From: Leptospira ainazelensis
GTDB taxonomy: Bacteria > Spirochaetota > Leptospiria > Leptospirales > Leptospiraceae
DNA: 64,000 bases
Assembly: GCF_016918785.1 (NCBI RefSeq)
Contig: NZ_JAFFPT010000072.1
Location: 1 to 64,000, forward strand
Reading direction: 5' to 3'
The notes under the pieces were generated by a model that ran no database searches, was not told the DNA's origin, and saw only the letters and a program-made list of their open reading frames with translations. Below are positions 44,212-54,119 of this stretch, in pieces (within the stretch, counting starts at the first letter, position 1; each line of letters opens with the position of its first letter). A program made the translations under genes and the position numbers.

Positions 44212-44631
44212 TTAATTTGTCTGAATTTGGATCTTCCGAGGTTTGACGCTTTCACGGATCGGTAGAGTAAGGACTAAAATTCCATTCTTAAACTCTGCCT
44301 TCGTTTTTTCCGGATCCACTTCGGTCGGAAGTTCCAGGGTTCTCTGAAACTTTCCTTGAAATCTCTCCACTCTTTTGGCGCTAAAGTTTGTCTTTGGAGC
44401 CTGAGACGGAGCTTCTCCGCTCAGACGGAGTTGGTTTCCGCTCACGGTGATATCGAGCGAATCCGGTGAGATTCCCGGAATCAGCGCGGTGATTGTCACC
44501 GATTCGTTTCCCTTGTGAATATTGAGGGATGGATAGGCGCTTCCACCCGCTGCCACAAAGGGATCCCAGAGGCTCGAAAATTGATTTTGGAGTTTATGTA
44601 GGTCTTCTATCATTCTGAATTCGTTGATCAT
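44212..44631 (-). CDS. Small heat-shock protein, Hsp20 family (first of a pair)
   Basis: The 139-aa protein has the alpha-crystallin core: PSLNIHKGNESVTITALIPGI, LDITVSGNQLRLSGEA and KNGILVLTLPIRE, followed by the KIQIQ tail, an I-x-I/V anchor. The N-terminal 35 residues differ from the second copy, so the two may form mixed oligomers. AGGA sits 8 nt before the ATG. A CIRCE element and an extra half-site lie upstream, pointing to HrcA control. It is the first gene of the pair. Confidence 0.92.
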   Translation of the reverse strand: MINEFRMIEDLHKLQNQFSSLWDPFVAAGGSAYPSLNIHKGNESVTITALIPGISPDSLDITVSGNQLRLSGEAPSQAPKTNFSAKRVERFQGKFQRTLELPTEVDPEKTKAEFKNGILVLTLPIRESVKPRKIQIQTN

Positions 44632-44664
44632 CTTGCATTCCTCGTTTTAGCAATCTGAATCTTA

Positions 44665-44673
44665 GAGTGCTAA
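44665..44673. promoter_or_regulatory. Extra CIRCE half-site GAGTGCTAA
   Basis: An exact 9-bp CIRCE half-site lies between the full CIRCE element and the Hsp20 start, 34 bp from the ATG. It may overlap the -10 region on the minus strand. It is seen directly; a role as a second HrcA contact is inferred. Confidence 0.55.
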
Positions 44674-44707
44674 ATATTGAAAAAAGTTCAAGAAAAATTT
44701 TTGAAAA

Positions 44708-44734
44708 TTAGCACTCTTTTTTTATGAGTGCCAG
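44708..44734 (-). promoter_or_regulatory. CIRCE-type HrcA operator
   Basis: TTAGCACTC-N9-GAGTGCCAG matches the CIRCE consensus TTAGCACTC-N9-GAGTGCTAA at the first arm exactly and at 7 of 9 positions in the second. It lies about 77 bp upstream of the first Hsp20 gene. HrcA binds such sites and represses heat-shock genes in many bacteria. hrcA is not in the window. Confidence 0.85.
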
Positions 44735-44837
44735 GGGTGTTGGGAACTCTCGCAATCTTCAATACGTGGGAACTCTCACAATCGGTTCGAGAGGGGTGGC
44801 ATTCGAGAATGGAGAATAAAAAAAGGGAGAGGAGAAA

Positions 44838-44874
44838 AACTCGGAGTCGAAGCAGGTCGGACCCCGAGTTTTTT
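44838..44874. terminator. Bidirectional intrinsic terminator after the histone-like gene
   Basis: AACTCGG and CCGAGTT form a 7-bp stem. AAAAA lies before it and TTTTTT after it, so it can work on both strands. It sits 17 bp from the minus-strand stop at 44891. Confidence 0.75.
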
Positions 44875-44890
44875 GAGGGAAAAAGAAGGA

Positions 44891-45523
44891 TTATCTCTTT
44901 TTAGCCTTTTTCTTTGCCGCTTTCTTTTTCGCGGCTTTTTTCTTAGGTAACGTTTTGCGAGCTACTTTCTTCTTAGCTCCGGCTTTCTTTTTGGGAGAAA
45001 CCTTTTTCTTTGCGGTCTTTTTCTTCTTTGCCGCCGCTTTCTTTTTCGCAGCCTTCTTCTTAGCTACTTTTTTCTTTGCGGCTTTTTTGGTAGCCGCTTT
45101 CTTTGCAGCCGCCTTTTTGACGACAACCTTGTCTTCCACATTGGCACGGAAAAACATCTTTTCAAAATCGCGATTTTTAAAAGAAACAAGAGCGCGGCCG
45201 ATCAGTTCGTCGACGTCGCCGGTTTCCATTCCTTCATTCGAAGATTCGATAAAATCGTAAGAAAGATGGGCTAAGCCGCTCCGGAGATAACTCGTGAGTT
45301 TGTCTTGAGAGGCTCCTTGGCGGGCAAGTCCATGCAACCATTCTCTGAGAATCTTTTCACCAAGTTCGAAGTTGGCTTCCGGTTGAGCCGACCTTCCGGT
45401 CTTATGAAACTCTTCATTGAGTTTTTGGTGAACGAGCGAATAATCGTCTACGAAAGCGCCATCTAAGATACCATCTTCGATAAGCCTGAGGTCCAGTTTG
45501 CGGACAATAGCAGAGTCGGCCAT
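44891..45523 (-). CDS. Histone-H1-like protein with Lys/Ala tail, 210 aa
   Basis: The N-terminal 130 residues form a helical domain that I cannot assign (FELGEKILREWLHGLARQG, DVDELIGRALVSFKNRDFEKMFF). The C-terminal 80 residues are almost only Lys and Ala with a few Thr, Val and Pro, in units such as KKAAAKKAATKKAAKKK. This tail resembles eukaryotic H1 and bacterial Hc1-like tails and should bind DNA or RNA without sequence preference. The tail codes through low-complexity DNA that is prone to repeat-length change. Monocistronic; starts 16 kb from the other Lys-rich protein's gene but unrelated outside the tail. Confidence 0.8.
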   Translation of the reverse strand: MADSAIVRKLDLRLIEDGILDGAFVDDYSLVHQKLNEEFHKTGRSAQPEANFELGEKILREWLHGLARQGASQDKLTSYLRSGLAHLSYDFIESSNEGMETGDVDELIGRALVSFKNRDFEKMFFRANVEDKVVVKKAAAKKAATKKAAKKKVAKKKAAKKKAAAKKKKTAKKKVSPKKKAGAKKKVARKTLPKKKAAKKKAAKKKAKKR

Positions 45524-46061
45524 AATGTTAGAATCTCCTGAAATCTATGGGGCAGAAATTGGATATACTTTGTTCGAAGAATTCTTAATGCAAGAAAAAA
45601 CTGAATCGCCGATGAAAATGATCTTCTTACATTTCAATCCAGGTTATTTTCTTCTCCTTTAGAAAGAATGAATGAAGAGAATTTTTCACTTCCACAAACA
45701 ATGGAAGCGAAGTTGAAAACTTTTGAACTCATAAGGGAGAAGAGAATCAAAGGAAGAATGGAATATTTTGATATTGTAACTTTGTCCTTTTTTAGGTTTT
45801 GCGGTTTCTCAACTTTTGTTCTTTTTTTGCACCTTTTAATCCCTGAGAATTCAGTTTTTTCTTTTGGGATTTTTTTTGGTTCTTCGGAATACAAGGATTC
45901 TTTCTTACCGAATCGACTTGCAGGAGTTAGGTTCTGGAGCGTGGCTTACTTTGAATGAGAATTCTTCTCTCCCTAAATCCAAAAAAGGAATCCTTTCGAT
46001 TTTTGGCCATTTCTCCTTCTAAAATCCGAGGCGATTCGGAATTATAATCTGAAATTTAGTC
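45524..46061. other. 538-bp region upstream of the O-antigen locus, no gene supported
   Basis: Two overlapping frames on opposite strands (45634-45894 minus, 45668-45958 plus) are both AT-rich and without ribosome sites or known domains. One may be a degraded gene, since the plus frame has a hydrophobic FCGFSTFVLFLHLLIP segment, but I cannot support either. The region marks the change into the polysaccharide locus. Confidence 0.35.
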
Positions 46062-46120
46062 TGTTCAAGGGTTGAACAAATTTTCTTGACAGGAGGAATT
46101 TGATGCCATTTTATGAGACC
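46062..46120 (+). promoter_or_regulatory. Promoter of the O-antigen locus with an upstream inverted repeat
   Basis: TGTTCAA-GGG-TTGAACA at 46062-46078 is a perfect 7-bp inverted repeat. Seven bp later comes TTGACA (46086-46091), an exact -35 box, and 17 bp further a weak -10, TTTTAT. This fits a regulated promoter for the MarR-type gene and the operon behind it. Autoregulation through the repeat is an inference. Confidence 0.6.
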
Positions 46121-46213
46121 AGATTTTCCAATCCTGGGATTGACCCGGCGAAGCTGCGCCCAAAAGATCCCATCCATTCCTCCTTTTGTCGAATCTTTCG
46201 CTTTTTTTGGTAA
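46103..46213 (+). CDS. Possible 36-aa leader ORF before the MarR-type gene
   Basis: An ATG at 46103 has AGGAGG 6 nt upstream, the best ribosome site in the area, and reads [18 protein letters not shown]... to a TAA at 46213, 5 nt before the regulator start. No homology is recognised. It overlaps the proposed -10 of the promoter at 46086; if that promoter is right, the ribosome site would not be in the transcript. Only one of the two readings can hold from this start point. Confidence 0.3.
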   Translation: MPFYETRFSNPGIDPAKLRPKDPIHSSFCRIFRFFW

Positions 46214-46218
46214 TTCCT

Positions 46219-46538
46219 ATGGATGATGCACTGAGACACAAACTTTTAAGAATCTTAGAGGAAAACCCGGAAGTAAATCAAAGAGAAATTTCCGAAATCC
46301 TAGGGATCAGTCTCGGGAAGGTAAACTATTGTCTGAAGGCTCTTATGGACAAGGGTTGGGTGAAGGCTCGAAACTTTAAGAACAGCAAGAACAAGTTGGC
46401 TTATGCTTATTTCCTCACTCCGATGGGAATTGAGGAGAAGGCAAGGATCACGGTCCGTTATCTCAAAGTGAAGATGCAAGAATACGAACAGATTCAGAAA
46501 GAGATCGAAGAGCTGAAGAAGGAAGTCGAGGAACAGTG

Positions 46539-46539
<1 letters not shown>
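46219..46539 (+). CDS. MarR-type EPS-associated transcriptional regulator
   Basis: The 106-aa protein is a winged helix: [37 protein letters not shown], a wing with LAYAYFLTP, and a coiled C-terminus ([20 protein letters not shown]). This layout is that of the TIGR04176 EPS-associated MarR group, found next to polysaccharide loci. In leptospires a marR gene is known to open the O-antigen locus. The ATG at 46219 is chosen over an upstream TTG at 46186. The TGA stop overlaps the next ATG as TGATG, so the regulator and fucose synthase are translated together. Confidence 0.88.
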
Positions 46540-47486
<947 letters not shown>

Positions 47487-47990
47487 ATTCATTGAAATTA
47501 GGGCGCTATTCTTCATGGATTGTGATATCAGAACATATCCAATGAATTTTTATAGTAAGCTTAATTGAATAGTCATTTAGAGGAAGAATAAACCTCGCAA
47601 ATTGAATTACGCGAAGAATAATCTCCAAATTTTGATCAGTATTCTGTTTGTTCAAACCATTGAAATAAGAGATATGACCTTTTGATTTTAACCATAAGGT
47701 TCTTGTTCTGAGTTCGAAAGAACGGTTATCCGTTAGCTTTGCTAATAAAAATAGCGTTGAACGAAATCCCATGAAGCGCCGGGAAAACGGTTTAAAAATT
47801 CCACCATAATCCAGGTTCGTAAAATGATAAAATCTCGATGAACATTTGTAAACTTACAAATTATTCTGCCCAATGCTCTTATTTAGGCATTGTTCAAAAG
47901 CAAAAATCGAAAGGAAAAATAAAGATATTTGCTTGTATGAACAAGTTGTTGGATATTGTTTTCAATATTGGAGTATGAAGTATAAATTGA
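47487..47990. other. 504-bp AT-rich gap in the O-antigen locus
   Basis: The gap separates the fucose synthase gene from a visibly more AT-rich block. An 88-codon minus-strand frame at 47506-47772 could be a gene remnant (it includes KGHISYFNGLNKQN), but has no recognised family. The position suggests a recombination junction where a locus segment was replaced. Confidence 0.4.
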
Positions 47991-48668
47991 ATGAATAGTT
48001 TATCTAGAAATAAAATAGATCTTTCCGAAAGTATGGAAAACGTTGCCATTGTAAGTTTGATCAAACAAATAGTTGATAGAAAGTGGTCGTTTTTCGGTAT
48101 TTTTCTTTGTTTATTTCTCTTATCTAGCGTTGTTCTTTTTGTCAAAACCCGACCGCAGGTGGAAGAAATAAAAAAATGGTCTTATACCACGTATATTGCG
48201 ATGCCTTATATAGTTGTTGCGGGTGCTCCACCTCTTGCTGAAACTGCAGCAGTTATTCGTGAAGTTTATGCTTTTAAGGCTGGAAACCTTTATCCAATAG
48301 AAGTCGAGTATGAATATGAAACGAGCGGCAATCTTATTCGAATCGTAACTAAAACAAATGAAGAAGATAAGGATAAGATTATATCCTACCACAAGGCCCT
48401 TATCGCTCCCTTTTTAACAAACGATACGATAAAATCTAAATCAAATAGTTTTGTTGGAAGTGGAATAAAAAGTAATTATTTCTCAGACCAAGTATTGGAT
48501 ATCGCTATAAAAAGACAGAATGTTGTTTCTGTTAACAAATGGAAGCCGTCATTAATTTTATCGATCAGTTTTTCTTTATCCCTGGTTTTTGCGATTTTCG
48601 GAGTGTTTCTGATCGATTTAATAAGCGATGTGCGAAATGCAATTGCAAAAGATCGATTGAAAACCTAA
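47991..48668 (+). CDS. Wzz-like chain-length determinant protein
   Basis: Two membrane helices near the ends (about 34-51 and 185-210) frame a periplasmic domain of about 130 residues. SLIKQIVDRKWSFFGIF before the first helix and the KPSLILSISFSLSLVF second helix fit the polysaccharide co-polymerase (Wzz) topology. The family sets O-antigen chain length. The usual Pro/Gly-rich motif near the second helix is weak, so the call relies on topology and position just before the Wzy-like gene. It is AT-rich compared with genes to its left. Confidence 0.7.
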   Translation: MNSLSRNKIDLSESMENVAIVSLIKQIVDRKWSFFGIFLCLFLLSSVVLFVKTRPQVEEIKKWSYTTYIAMPYIVVAGAPPLAETAAVIREVYAFKAGNLYPIEVEYEYETSGNLIRIVTKTNEEDKDKIISYHKALIAPFLTNDTIKSKSNSFVGSGIKSNYFSDQVLDIAIKRQNVVSVNKWKPSLILSISFSLSLVFAIFGVFLIDLISDVRNAIAKDRLKT

Positions 48669-48707
48669 TTAGTTTTATTCTATCGTTCTTGGAAATTCCA
48701 AGTGTAA

Positions 48708-49991
48708 ATGAAATATTTTCATAAATTTAATTTCGCTACTTTATTTGCCAGTATTACCCTTTCCATATGTAGCTTAAGGGCTTTGGTGCCTTTGGTTTTG
48801 GATAACGGAAGTTTTGCGTATCCTACCATATATTTAACTTTCTTTATGGGCGTTTGTTTGTCTCTTTGGGGATTAATTAAAGCTTGTTTAACTCAAAAGA
48901 ACGAACCCTCTTATTTTATTTCAAAAATTTTAATAGTCAATTTAACAGTGTCTTTTCTGTGGATCTTGCCTGAACTTTTCTCCGAAGATCGGTCCTTGGC
49001 AGTAAAGTTTATTTATTCCGGTCTATTTCCTTGTTCAGTTTTGGCGTTTTTAGACGTAAAGGAAAAAAACATCATTCGTATATTAGGTTTAATTGCGATC
49101 CTGATCAGCTTTTCTATTGCTTGGGATAGTTATGAAATGAATCTACTTCCCTATCCAGGCGGATATATAAAAGCTTATAATAGACAGCTCATTATTCGTC
49201 CTGATACATTAGATTTCTTTGGTAGTACAAAGGGGATTTTTAGGAGTGGGGGTTTATTGGGAATTCGTCCTCATGAGTCCGGTAGCTTACTTGCGATGAT
49301 TTTAATATTATTTTGCGGTTTAGGGATAAGGAACAGAAAGCTGGTTCCAATTGAGTTCTTCGTAGCTTTCCTGTCCGCTGTCGGATTATTTTTGAGTCAA
49401 TCCGCTAGTAACATCGGTGCGGCCGCAGTAGGCGGTGTCTTTCTTGTTATTTTTTTTAGAGATTTCTTTTTGCAAAGAAATCATATCTTAGTTTTTATTT
49501 CCGGTTTTATTGGTTTTTTTTTCTTTTTTTCCGATCGTATTTTGAATAACGCTATATTGTTTTTTTCTAATATGATGAATCGTTTTTCATTGAATTATGT
49601 AGGCTGGAAGGGAATGACAAGAATAGGAGATTCTGGAGATCCGTTTATGGATTTAATGGATCTGGTATTCGATTTTTGTACAATTGTCGGTCGATGTAAG
49701 GTGCCTCATTCCGAAATTGATCTGTTGAATATTTTTATGGAGTATGGATTGTTTTACTTCGTACTGTTTGTCTTGTTGTTGTTGTATCCGGTCATTTACT
49801 TTGTTTTTTTGAAAAAAAAGAATGATATTTCTATTCCATATGTCGCGGCTATTTTTGTGGGCTTTGTTTCCCTTTGGCATTACGCTACCGTATTAAGAAC
49901 GTCGAATATCTTTATCTTCTTTTCGATATATTCTCTTTTTCTTAGGAAGATGTATTCGAATGTGGAATTCAGAAATCGTCCTGAAGCTTAA
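48708..49991 (+). CDS. Wzy-like O-antigen polymerase
   Basis: The 427-aa protein is almost entirely membrane: about ten to twelve hydrophobic helices with a larger loop near residues 135-190 ([21 protein letters not shown]) and another near residues 295-345. This is the usual Wzy plan of an inner-membrane polymerase that joins repeat units in the periplasm. Sequence conservation in the family is poor, so the call rests on topology and its place between the Wzz-like and flippase genes. Strong T and A bias at the third codon position sets it apart from genes left of 46 kb. Confidence 0.75.
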   Translation: MKYFHKFNFATLFASITLSICSLRALVPLVLDNGSFAYPTIYLTFFMGVCLSLWGLIKACLTQKNEPSYFISKILIVNLTVSFLWILPELFSEDRSLAVKFIYSGLFPCSVLAFLDVKEKNIIRILGLIAILISFSIAWDSYEMNLLPYPGGYIKAYNRQLIIRPDTLDFFGSTKGIFRSGGLLGIRPHESGSLLAMILILFCGLGIRNRKLVPIEFFVAFLSAVGLFLSQSASNIGAAAVGGVFLVIFFRDFFLQRNHILVFISGFIGFFFFFSDRILNNAILFFSNMMNRFSLNYVGWKGMTRIGDSGDPFMDLMDLVFDFCTIVGRCKVPHSEIDLLNIFMEYGLFYFVLFVLLLLYPVIYFVFLKKKNDISIPYVAAIFVGFVSLWHYATVLRTSNIFIFFSIYSLFLRKMYSNVEFRNRPEA

Positions 49992-50170
49992 CGGTTGGGC
50001 AGTTTTTTTCGTAATAACGCTAAATCTTCGTTCCGCTACGATCAAATGACGGTCTTTCTTTAAATTTCAAGTCCGTTTTAGTCGTTCGAAATGAATGACT
50101 TGACGCAATGGTCTGACTTAATTTTGAACTGAATCTGTTTAATTTTAATTTTGTAAATCGTTTCAATAAA

Positions 50171-51946
50171 ATGCCATCTAAACCGCTATCTAAATCGTTA
50201 AAAGTTCTTTGGGGACATTTTTCTCCACGCAGGCAAAGACAATTTTTCCTTCTTATTGTCTTGATTATAGCTACTTCGTTTACGGAGGCCTTTAGTATCG
50301 GAGCTGTCCTTCCTTTTTTGAGCGCGTTGACGATGCCCAAAAAGGTATTCGAACTGGAACATTTACATCCAGTATTCGATTTTTTGAATATTTCCGAACC
50401 GAGCCAGCTTTTATTTCCAATGACGGCTCTTTTTGTCTTTGCCTCTGTCGTCGCAGGGGCCATGAGGTTACTGCTTCTCTGGGTAAGCAATCGATTGTCT
50501 TTCGCGATCGGGACCGATCTAAGTATCGATATTTATAAGAAAACGTTGTTTCAACCGTATCGTATTCATATCGAAAGAAACAGTAGCGAAGTCGTTACTG
50601 CAATACTCACAAAAGCGAAAAGAATGATCGGTTCGATCGTCCTTCCTATCATTCAAATTATCAGTTCGATATTTATTGTTTTTTCAGTTTTGGGATTTTT
50701 GATTCAATTGAATCCGGTATTATTGACCACTGTCATCCTCTCATTCGGAGGGATTTACGTTGTTTTCGCATTTATTGTTCGCAAACAGCTTACGAGAAAC
50801 GGCTATGTCGAAGCAAAGGAACACGCGCACGTCATGAGGCTTCTTCAGGACGGTCTTGGCGGAATCCGAGACGTTATTCTCACTGGGAATCAGAACTTTT
50901 ATACGGATATTTTCAAAGACTCGGATCAAAAATTAAGGAAAGCGTCTGCATTGTCTTCTTTTACCGCTGCGAGTCCTAAGTTCGTAATCGAAGCATTAGG
51001 AATGGTCTTGATCGCGATTTTAGCGTATACGACCGCTCTCAGAGAGGGCGACCTTCAATCCTCCCTTCCTCTTTTAGGCGCTTTGGCGTTGAGTGCGCAG
51101 AGGCTTCTTCCGATTCTTCAACAAGCCTATCAAGGCTGGGCACTGATTAAGGGTTCTAAAGCCACTATGGAGGACGTTTTGGAATTGCTGGATCAACCGT
51201 TACCTTCCTATGCTCTTTTGCCTCCACCTGCACCGATGGAATTTAAATCGGAACTTTCGCTGAATGAAATTTCCTTTCGCTACCAGGAGGGCGGTCCTTG
51301 GATTCTTAGGGAGTTAGACCTTATCATTCCGAAAGGTTCTAGAATCGGTTTTATTGGACAAACCGGAAGCGGTAAGAGTACACTTTTGGATATTATTATG
51401 GGCCTTTTGACGCCGAATGTTGGCGTGGTTCTGATTGACGGAGTTCCATTAGCCGAAGAAAACATTCGAGCTTGGCAGACGTGTATCGCTAACGTTCCTC
51501 AATCCATTTTTCTATCTGACAGTTCCATCACGGAGAATATCGCTCTTGGTGTTACTAAAGATAAGATCGATTTTGAAAAAGTAAAACGAGTGGCAAAACA
51601 GGCGAAGATAGGGGAGCATATAGAAAGTCTTCAGGACGGATACGATACGCAGGTTGGTGAGAGAGGAGTTCGTCTTTCCGGAGGACAAAAACAGAGAATT
51701 GGAATCGCTAGAGCTCTTTACAAGGATGCCTCCGTCATAGTTTTTGACGAAGCTACAAGTGCACTTGATACTGAGACGGAAAAAATGGTTATGGATTCGA
51801 TCGCCGGGTTGGGTAAAGATTTAACAATCCTTATGATCGCCCATAGATTATCGACGGTCCAGAATTGCGACAAGATCGTAGAATTGAGCTCCGGAAGAAT
51901 CGAAAGAATCGGAAGATACGATGAATTATTTTCCGGACAATCATAG
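50171..51946 (+). CDS. ABC exporter / flippase, fused permease and ATPase
   Basis: The 591-aa half-transporter has six membrane helices in the first 320 residues and an ATPase domain after about residue 355: Walker [13 protein letters not shown], signature [17 protein letters not shown], Walker [13 protein letters not shown] and the switch His in MIAHRLSTV. This is the PglK/MsbA type; in O-antigen loci it flips lipid-linked oligosaccharide. It may replace a Wzx flippase, as no Wzx is seen in this window. A UDP-sugar epimerase gene follows after 18 bp. Confidence 0.88.
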   Translation: MPSKPLSKSLKVLWGHFSPRRQRQFFLLIVLIIATSFTEAFSIGAVLPFLSALTMPKKVFELEHLHPVFDFLNISEPSQLLFPMTALFVFASVVAGAMRLLLLWVSNRLSFAIGTDLSIDIYKKTLFQPYRIHIERNSSEVVTAILTKAKRMIGSIVLPIIQIISSIFIVFSVLGFLIQLNPVLLTTVILSFGGIYVVFAFIVRKQLTRNGYVEAKEHAHVMRLLQDGLGGIRDVILTGNQNFYTDIFKDSDQKLRKASALSSFTAASPKFVIEALGMVLIAILAYTTALREGDLQSSLPLLGALALSAQRLLPILQQAYQGWALIKGSKATMEDVLELLDQPLPSYALLPPPAPMEFKSELSLNEISFRYQEGGPWILRELDLIIPKGSRIGFIGQTGSGKSTLLDIIMGLLTPNVGVVLIDGVPLAEENIRAWQTCIANVPQSIFLSDSSITENIALGVTKDKIDFEKVKRVAKQAKIGEHIESLQDGYDTQVGERGVRLSGGQKQRIGIARALYKDASVIVFDEATSALDTETEKMVMDSIAGLGKDLTILMIAHRLSTVQNCDKIVELSSGRIERIGRYDELFSGQS

Positions 51947-51964
51947 GGGGACGGCAGATACACT

Positions 51965-53017
51965 ATGAAAATTCTTGTAACTGGTTCTGCAGGATTTATC
52001 GGGTTTCATACTGTATTGAAACTTCTTCAAGAAGGTCATGAAATTGTAGGGCTCGATAATTTAAATGATTACTACGACGTTTCCCTTAAAGAGGCAAGAC
52101 TTGAGGAATCCGGTATCGATACGACTGCTCTGATTCCCGGTAAACTATTGAAAAGTAAAACGAATTCGAAGTATAGATTTGTACTATTGGATTTGGCGGA
52201 TAAGGTTGGAATCGATTCTTTGTTTCGATCCGAGAATTTCGAAAAGGTATGTCACTTAGCCGCGCAGGCCGGAGTGAGATACAGTTTAACAAACCCGCAT
52301 GCGTATATAAATTCCAATATATTAGGAACTCTGAATGTATTGGAATCTTGCAGAAAATACGAAATTTTACATCTGGTGTATGCATCTAGTTCGTCCATCT
52401 ACGGTCTGAATACTCTGATGCCGTTTCAGACCGATCAGAATACGGATCATCCGGTAAGTCTGTATGCGGCTAGCAAGAAGTCAAATGAACTGATGGCGCA
52501 TGTTTATAGCCATTTATATAAGGTTCCGACTACAGGGCTTCGTTTTTTCACGGTTTATGGGCCGTGGGGTCGTCCCGATATGGCGATTTTTCTTTTTACA
52601 AAAGCGATCATCGAAGGAAAACCTTTGGATGTGTATAACGAAGGAAGAATGAAAAGGGACTTTACCTACATTGACGACGTCGTCGAAGGTGTAATTAAAG
52701 TGATCGAGATTCCTGCAGTGCAAAATCCTAATTGGAATTCCGATTCTCCCGATCCTGCGTCTTCGATCGCTCCTTACAAAATTTATAATATCGGAAATTC
52801 TTCGCCGGTTCAGCTGCTTGACTTTATACGGGCAATGGAGAATGCGATCGGTAAAAAAGCCGTTCTCAATTTTCTTCCGATGCAGAAAGGCGACGTCGTT
52901 TCAACATGGGCCGACACGACCGATTTGGAGGTTGCCTTTAGCTATAAACCGAATACTCCGGTTCAAGAAGGTATCGCAAAATTTGTCGCATGGTATAAAA
53001 GATTTTACCAATACTAA
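51965..53017 (+). CDS. NAD-dependent sugar epimerase, UDP-glucuronate 4-epimerase type
   Basis: A 350-aa extended SDR: TGSAGFIGFHTVLKLL NAD site, HLAAQAGVRYSLTNPHAYINSN, YASSSSIYGLN, YAASKKSNELMAH (Tyr/Lys pair) and RFFTVYGPWGRPDMA with DFTYIDDVV. The LAAQAGVRYS and GPWGRPDMA blocks are typical of UDP-glucuronate 4-epimerases, which make UDP-galacturonate. That substrate is inferred from similarity to the family by eye. It is part of the polysaccharide operon. Confidence 0.85.
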   Translation: MKILVTGSAGFIGFHTVLKLLQEGHEIVGLDNLNDYYDVSLKEARLEESGIDTTALIPGKLLKSKTNSKYRFVLLDLADKVGIDSLFRSENFEKVCHLAAQAGVRYSLTNPHAYINSNILGTLNVLESCRKYEILHLVYASSSSIYGLNTLMPFQTDQNTDHPVSLYAASKKSNELMAHVYSHLYKVPTTGLRFFTVYGPWGRPDMAIFLFTKAIIEGKPLDVYNEGRMKRDFTYIDDVVEGVIKVIEIPAVQNPNWNSDSPDPASSIAPYKIYNIGNSSPVQLLDFIRAMENAIGKKAVLNFLPMQKGDVVSTWADTTDLEVAFSYKPNTPVQEGIAKFVAWYKRFYQY

Positions 53018-53063
53018 AGCGGATTTTCTTCCATATTAAAAATTCAAGAATGGGTATGAACGA

Positions 53064-54113
53064 GTGTATATAAAATTATTTGATCAAGAAGTCGGAGAGG
53101 GAAAGCCGACATTTATCATCGCCGAAATCGGTTTGAATCATAACGGATCTTTAGATATCGCGAAAAAGTTGATCGATGTCGCAGTCGAGAGCGGATGCGA
53201 TGCGGTAAAGTTTCAGAAAAGGGACGTAAAGAATCTTGCGATCAATTCCTTTTTGGATATGCCGGATAATCGTTTCCCCGAATTTGGAAGGACCTATCGC
53301 GAAGTCAGAGAGTTTGTCGAATTTTCGGACGACGAACTCTTGGAGCTTAAAAAATATTCCGCACAAAAAAAAATTCATTTCTTTCTTACTCCTTTCGATT
53401 TGGAGTCCGCAAAAACCGTTGAAAAATTGAACTTAGAAGTAGTTAAAAGTGCGAGCCACAATCTAACTTTCATTCCATTGATTCAATACTTGGCGAAAAG
53501 ACAAAAGCCTCTCATCATTTCGACTGGGATGTCGACACTGGAGGAATTAGATCATACTGTCTCTATTGTTCAGGAGGCAAAGTGTCCGTTCGCTCTGCTT
53601 CATTGTGTTTCCGCGTATCCGACTCCCCTTGAATTGGTAAATTTGAAACTGATCGATTTTTTGAAGGAAAGATACGGAGTGCCGGTAGGATATTCCGGAC
53701 ATGAGGAATTCTCCGTGAGTAGTCAGGCGACTCTCGCAGCGGTCGCTAGAGGAGCTTGTATCGTCGAAAGGCATATTACACTCGATAACGATATGATGGG
53801 ATTTGATCATAAAATTTCGCTTAATCCCGCTGATCTGAAATCCTTAGTCGGTTCCGTGAGAAATATCGACAAGATGATGGGTGACGGAGTCAAAAAACTT
53901 CTCCCAGAAGAAAAGATCAAAAGAGACCAACAAAGAATATCTATCGCGTCGAAGGTTGCCATTAAAAAAGGAACCAAGGTCGAGGAATCAATGCTGACCT
54001 ATAAAGGCCCCGGCACTGGATATGCGAGTTATGATCTTTCCAAGCTTCTCGGAAAAGTTGCAACAATTGATATTCAGGAAGATATTTTGATTCTACCTGA
54101 AATGATAGGCTGA
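53064..54113 (+). CDS. neuB: NeuB-type nonulosonic acid synthase, divergent variant
   Basis: The fold is a TIM barrel followed by a C-terminal SAF (antifreeze-like) domain from about residue 290. Motifs are IIAEIGLNHNGSL, DAVKFQKRD, STGMSTLEEL, LLHCVSAYPTP, VGYSGHE and ERHITLD. NeuB enzymes condense phosphoenolpyruvate with an aldose to give a 2-keto-3-deoxy acid. The variants IGLNHNG (usual IGNNHNG) and GYSGHE (usual GYSDHT) mark a less common branch, so the aldose may not be N-acetylmannosamine. It starts with GTG and is followed by the GT2 fusion after 6 nt. Confidence 0.85.
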   Translation: MYIKLFDQEVGEGKPTFIIAEIGLNHNGSLDIAKKLIDVAVESGCDAVKFQKRDVKNLAINSFLDMPDNRFPEFGRTYREVREFVEFSDDELLELKKYSAQKKIHFFLTPFDLESAKTVEKLNLEVVKSASHNLTFIPLIQYLAKRQKPLIISTGMSTLEELDHTVSIVQEAKCPFALLHCVSAYPTPLELVNLKLIDFLKERYGVPVGYSGHEEFSVSSQATLAAVARGACIVERHITLDNDMMGFDHKISLNPADLKSLVGSVRNIDKMMGDGVKKLLPEEKIKRDQQRISIASKVAIKKGTKVEESMLTYKGPGTGYASYDLSKLLGKVATIDIQEDILILPEMIG

Positions 54114-54119
54114 GAAACG

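Noticed and set aside
45634..45958. Small genes on either strand upstream of the O-antigen locus
   Set aside because: The two frames overlap each other, are AT-rich and have no start signals or recognised domains.
47506..47772. 88-codon minus-strand frame as a gene or transposase remnant
   Set aside because: No recognised family or catalytic motif; mentioned only as a possible remnant in the AT-rich gap.
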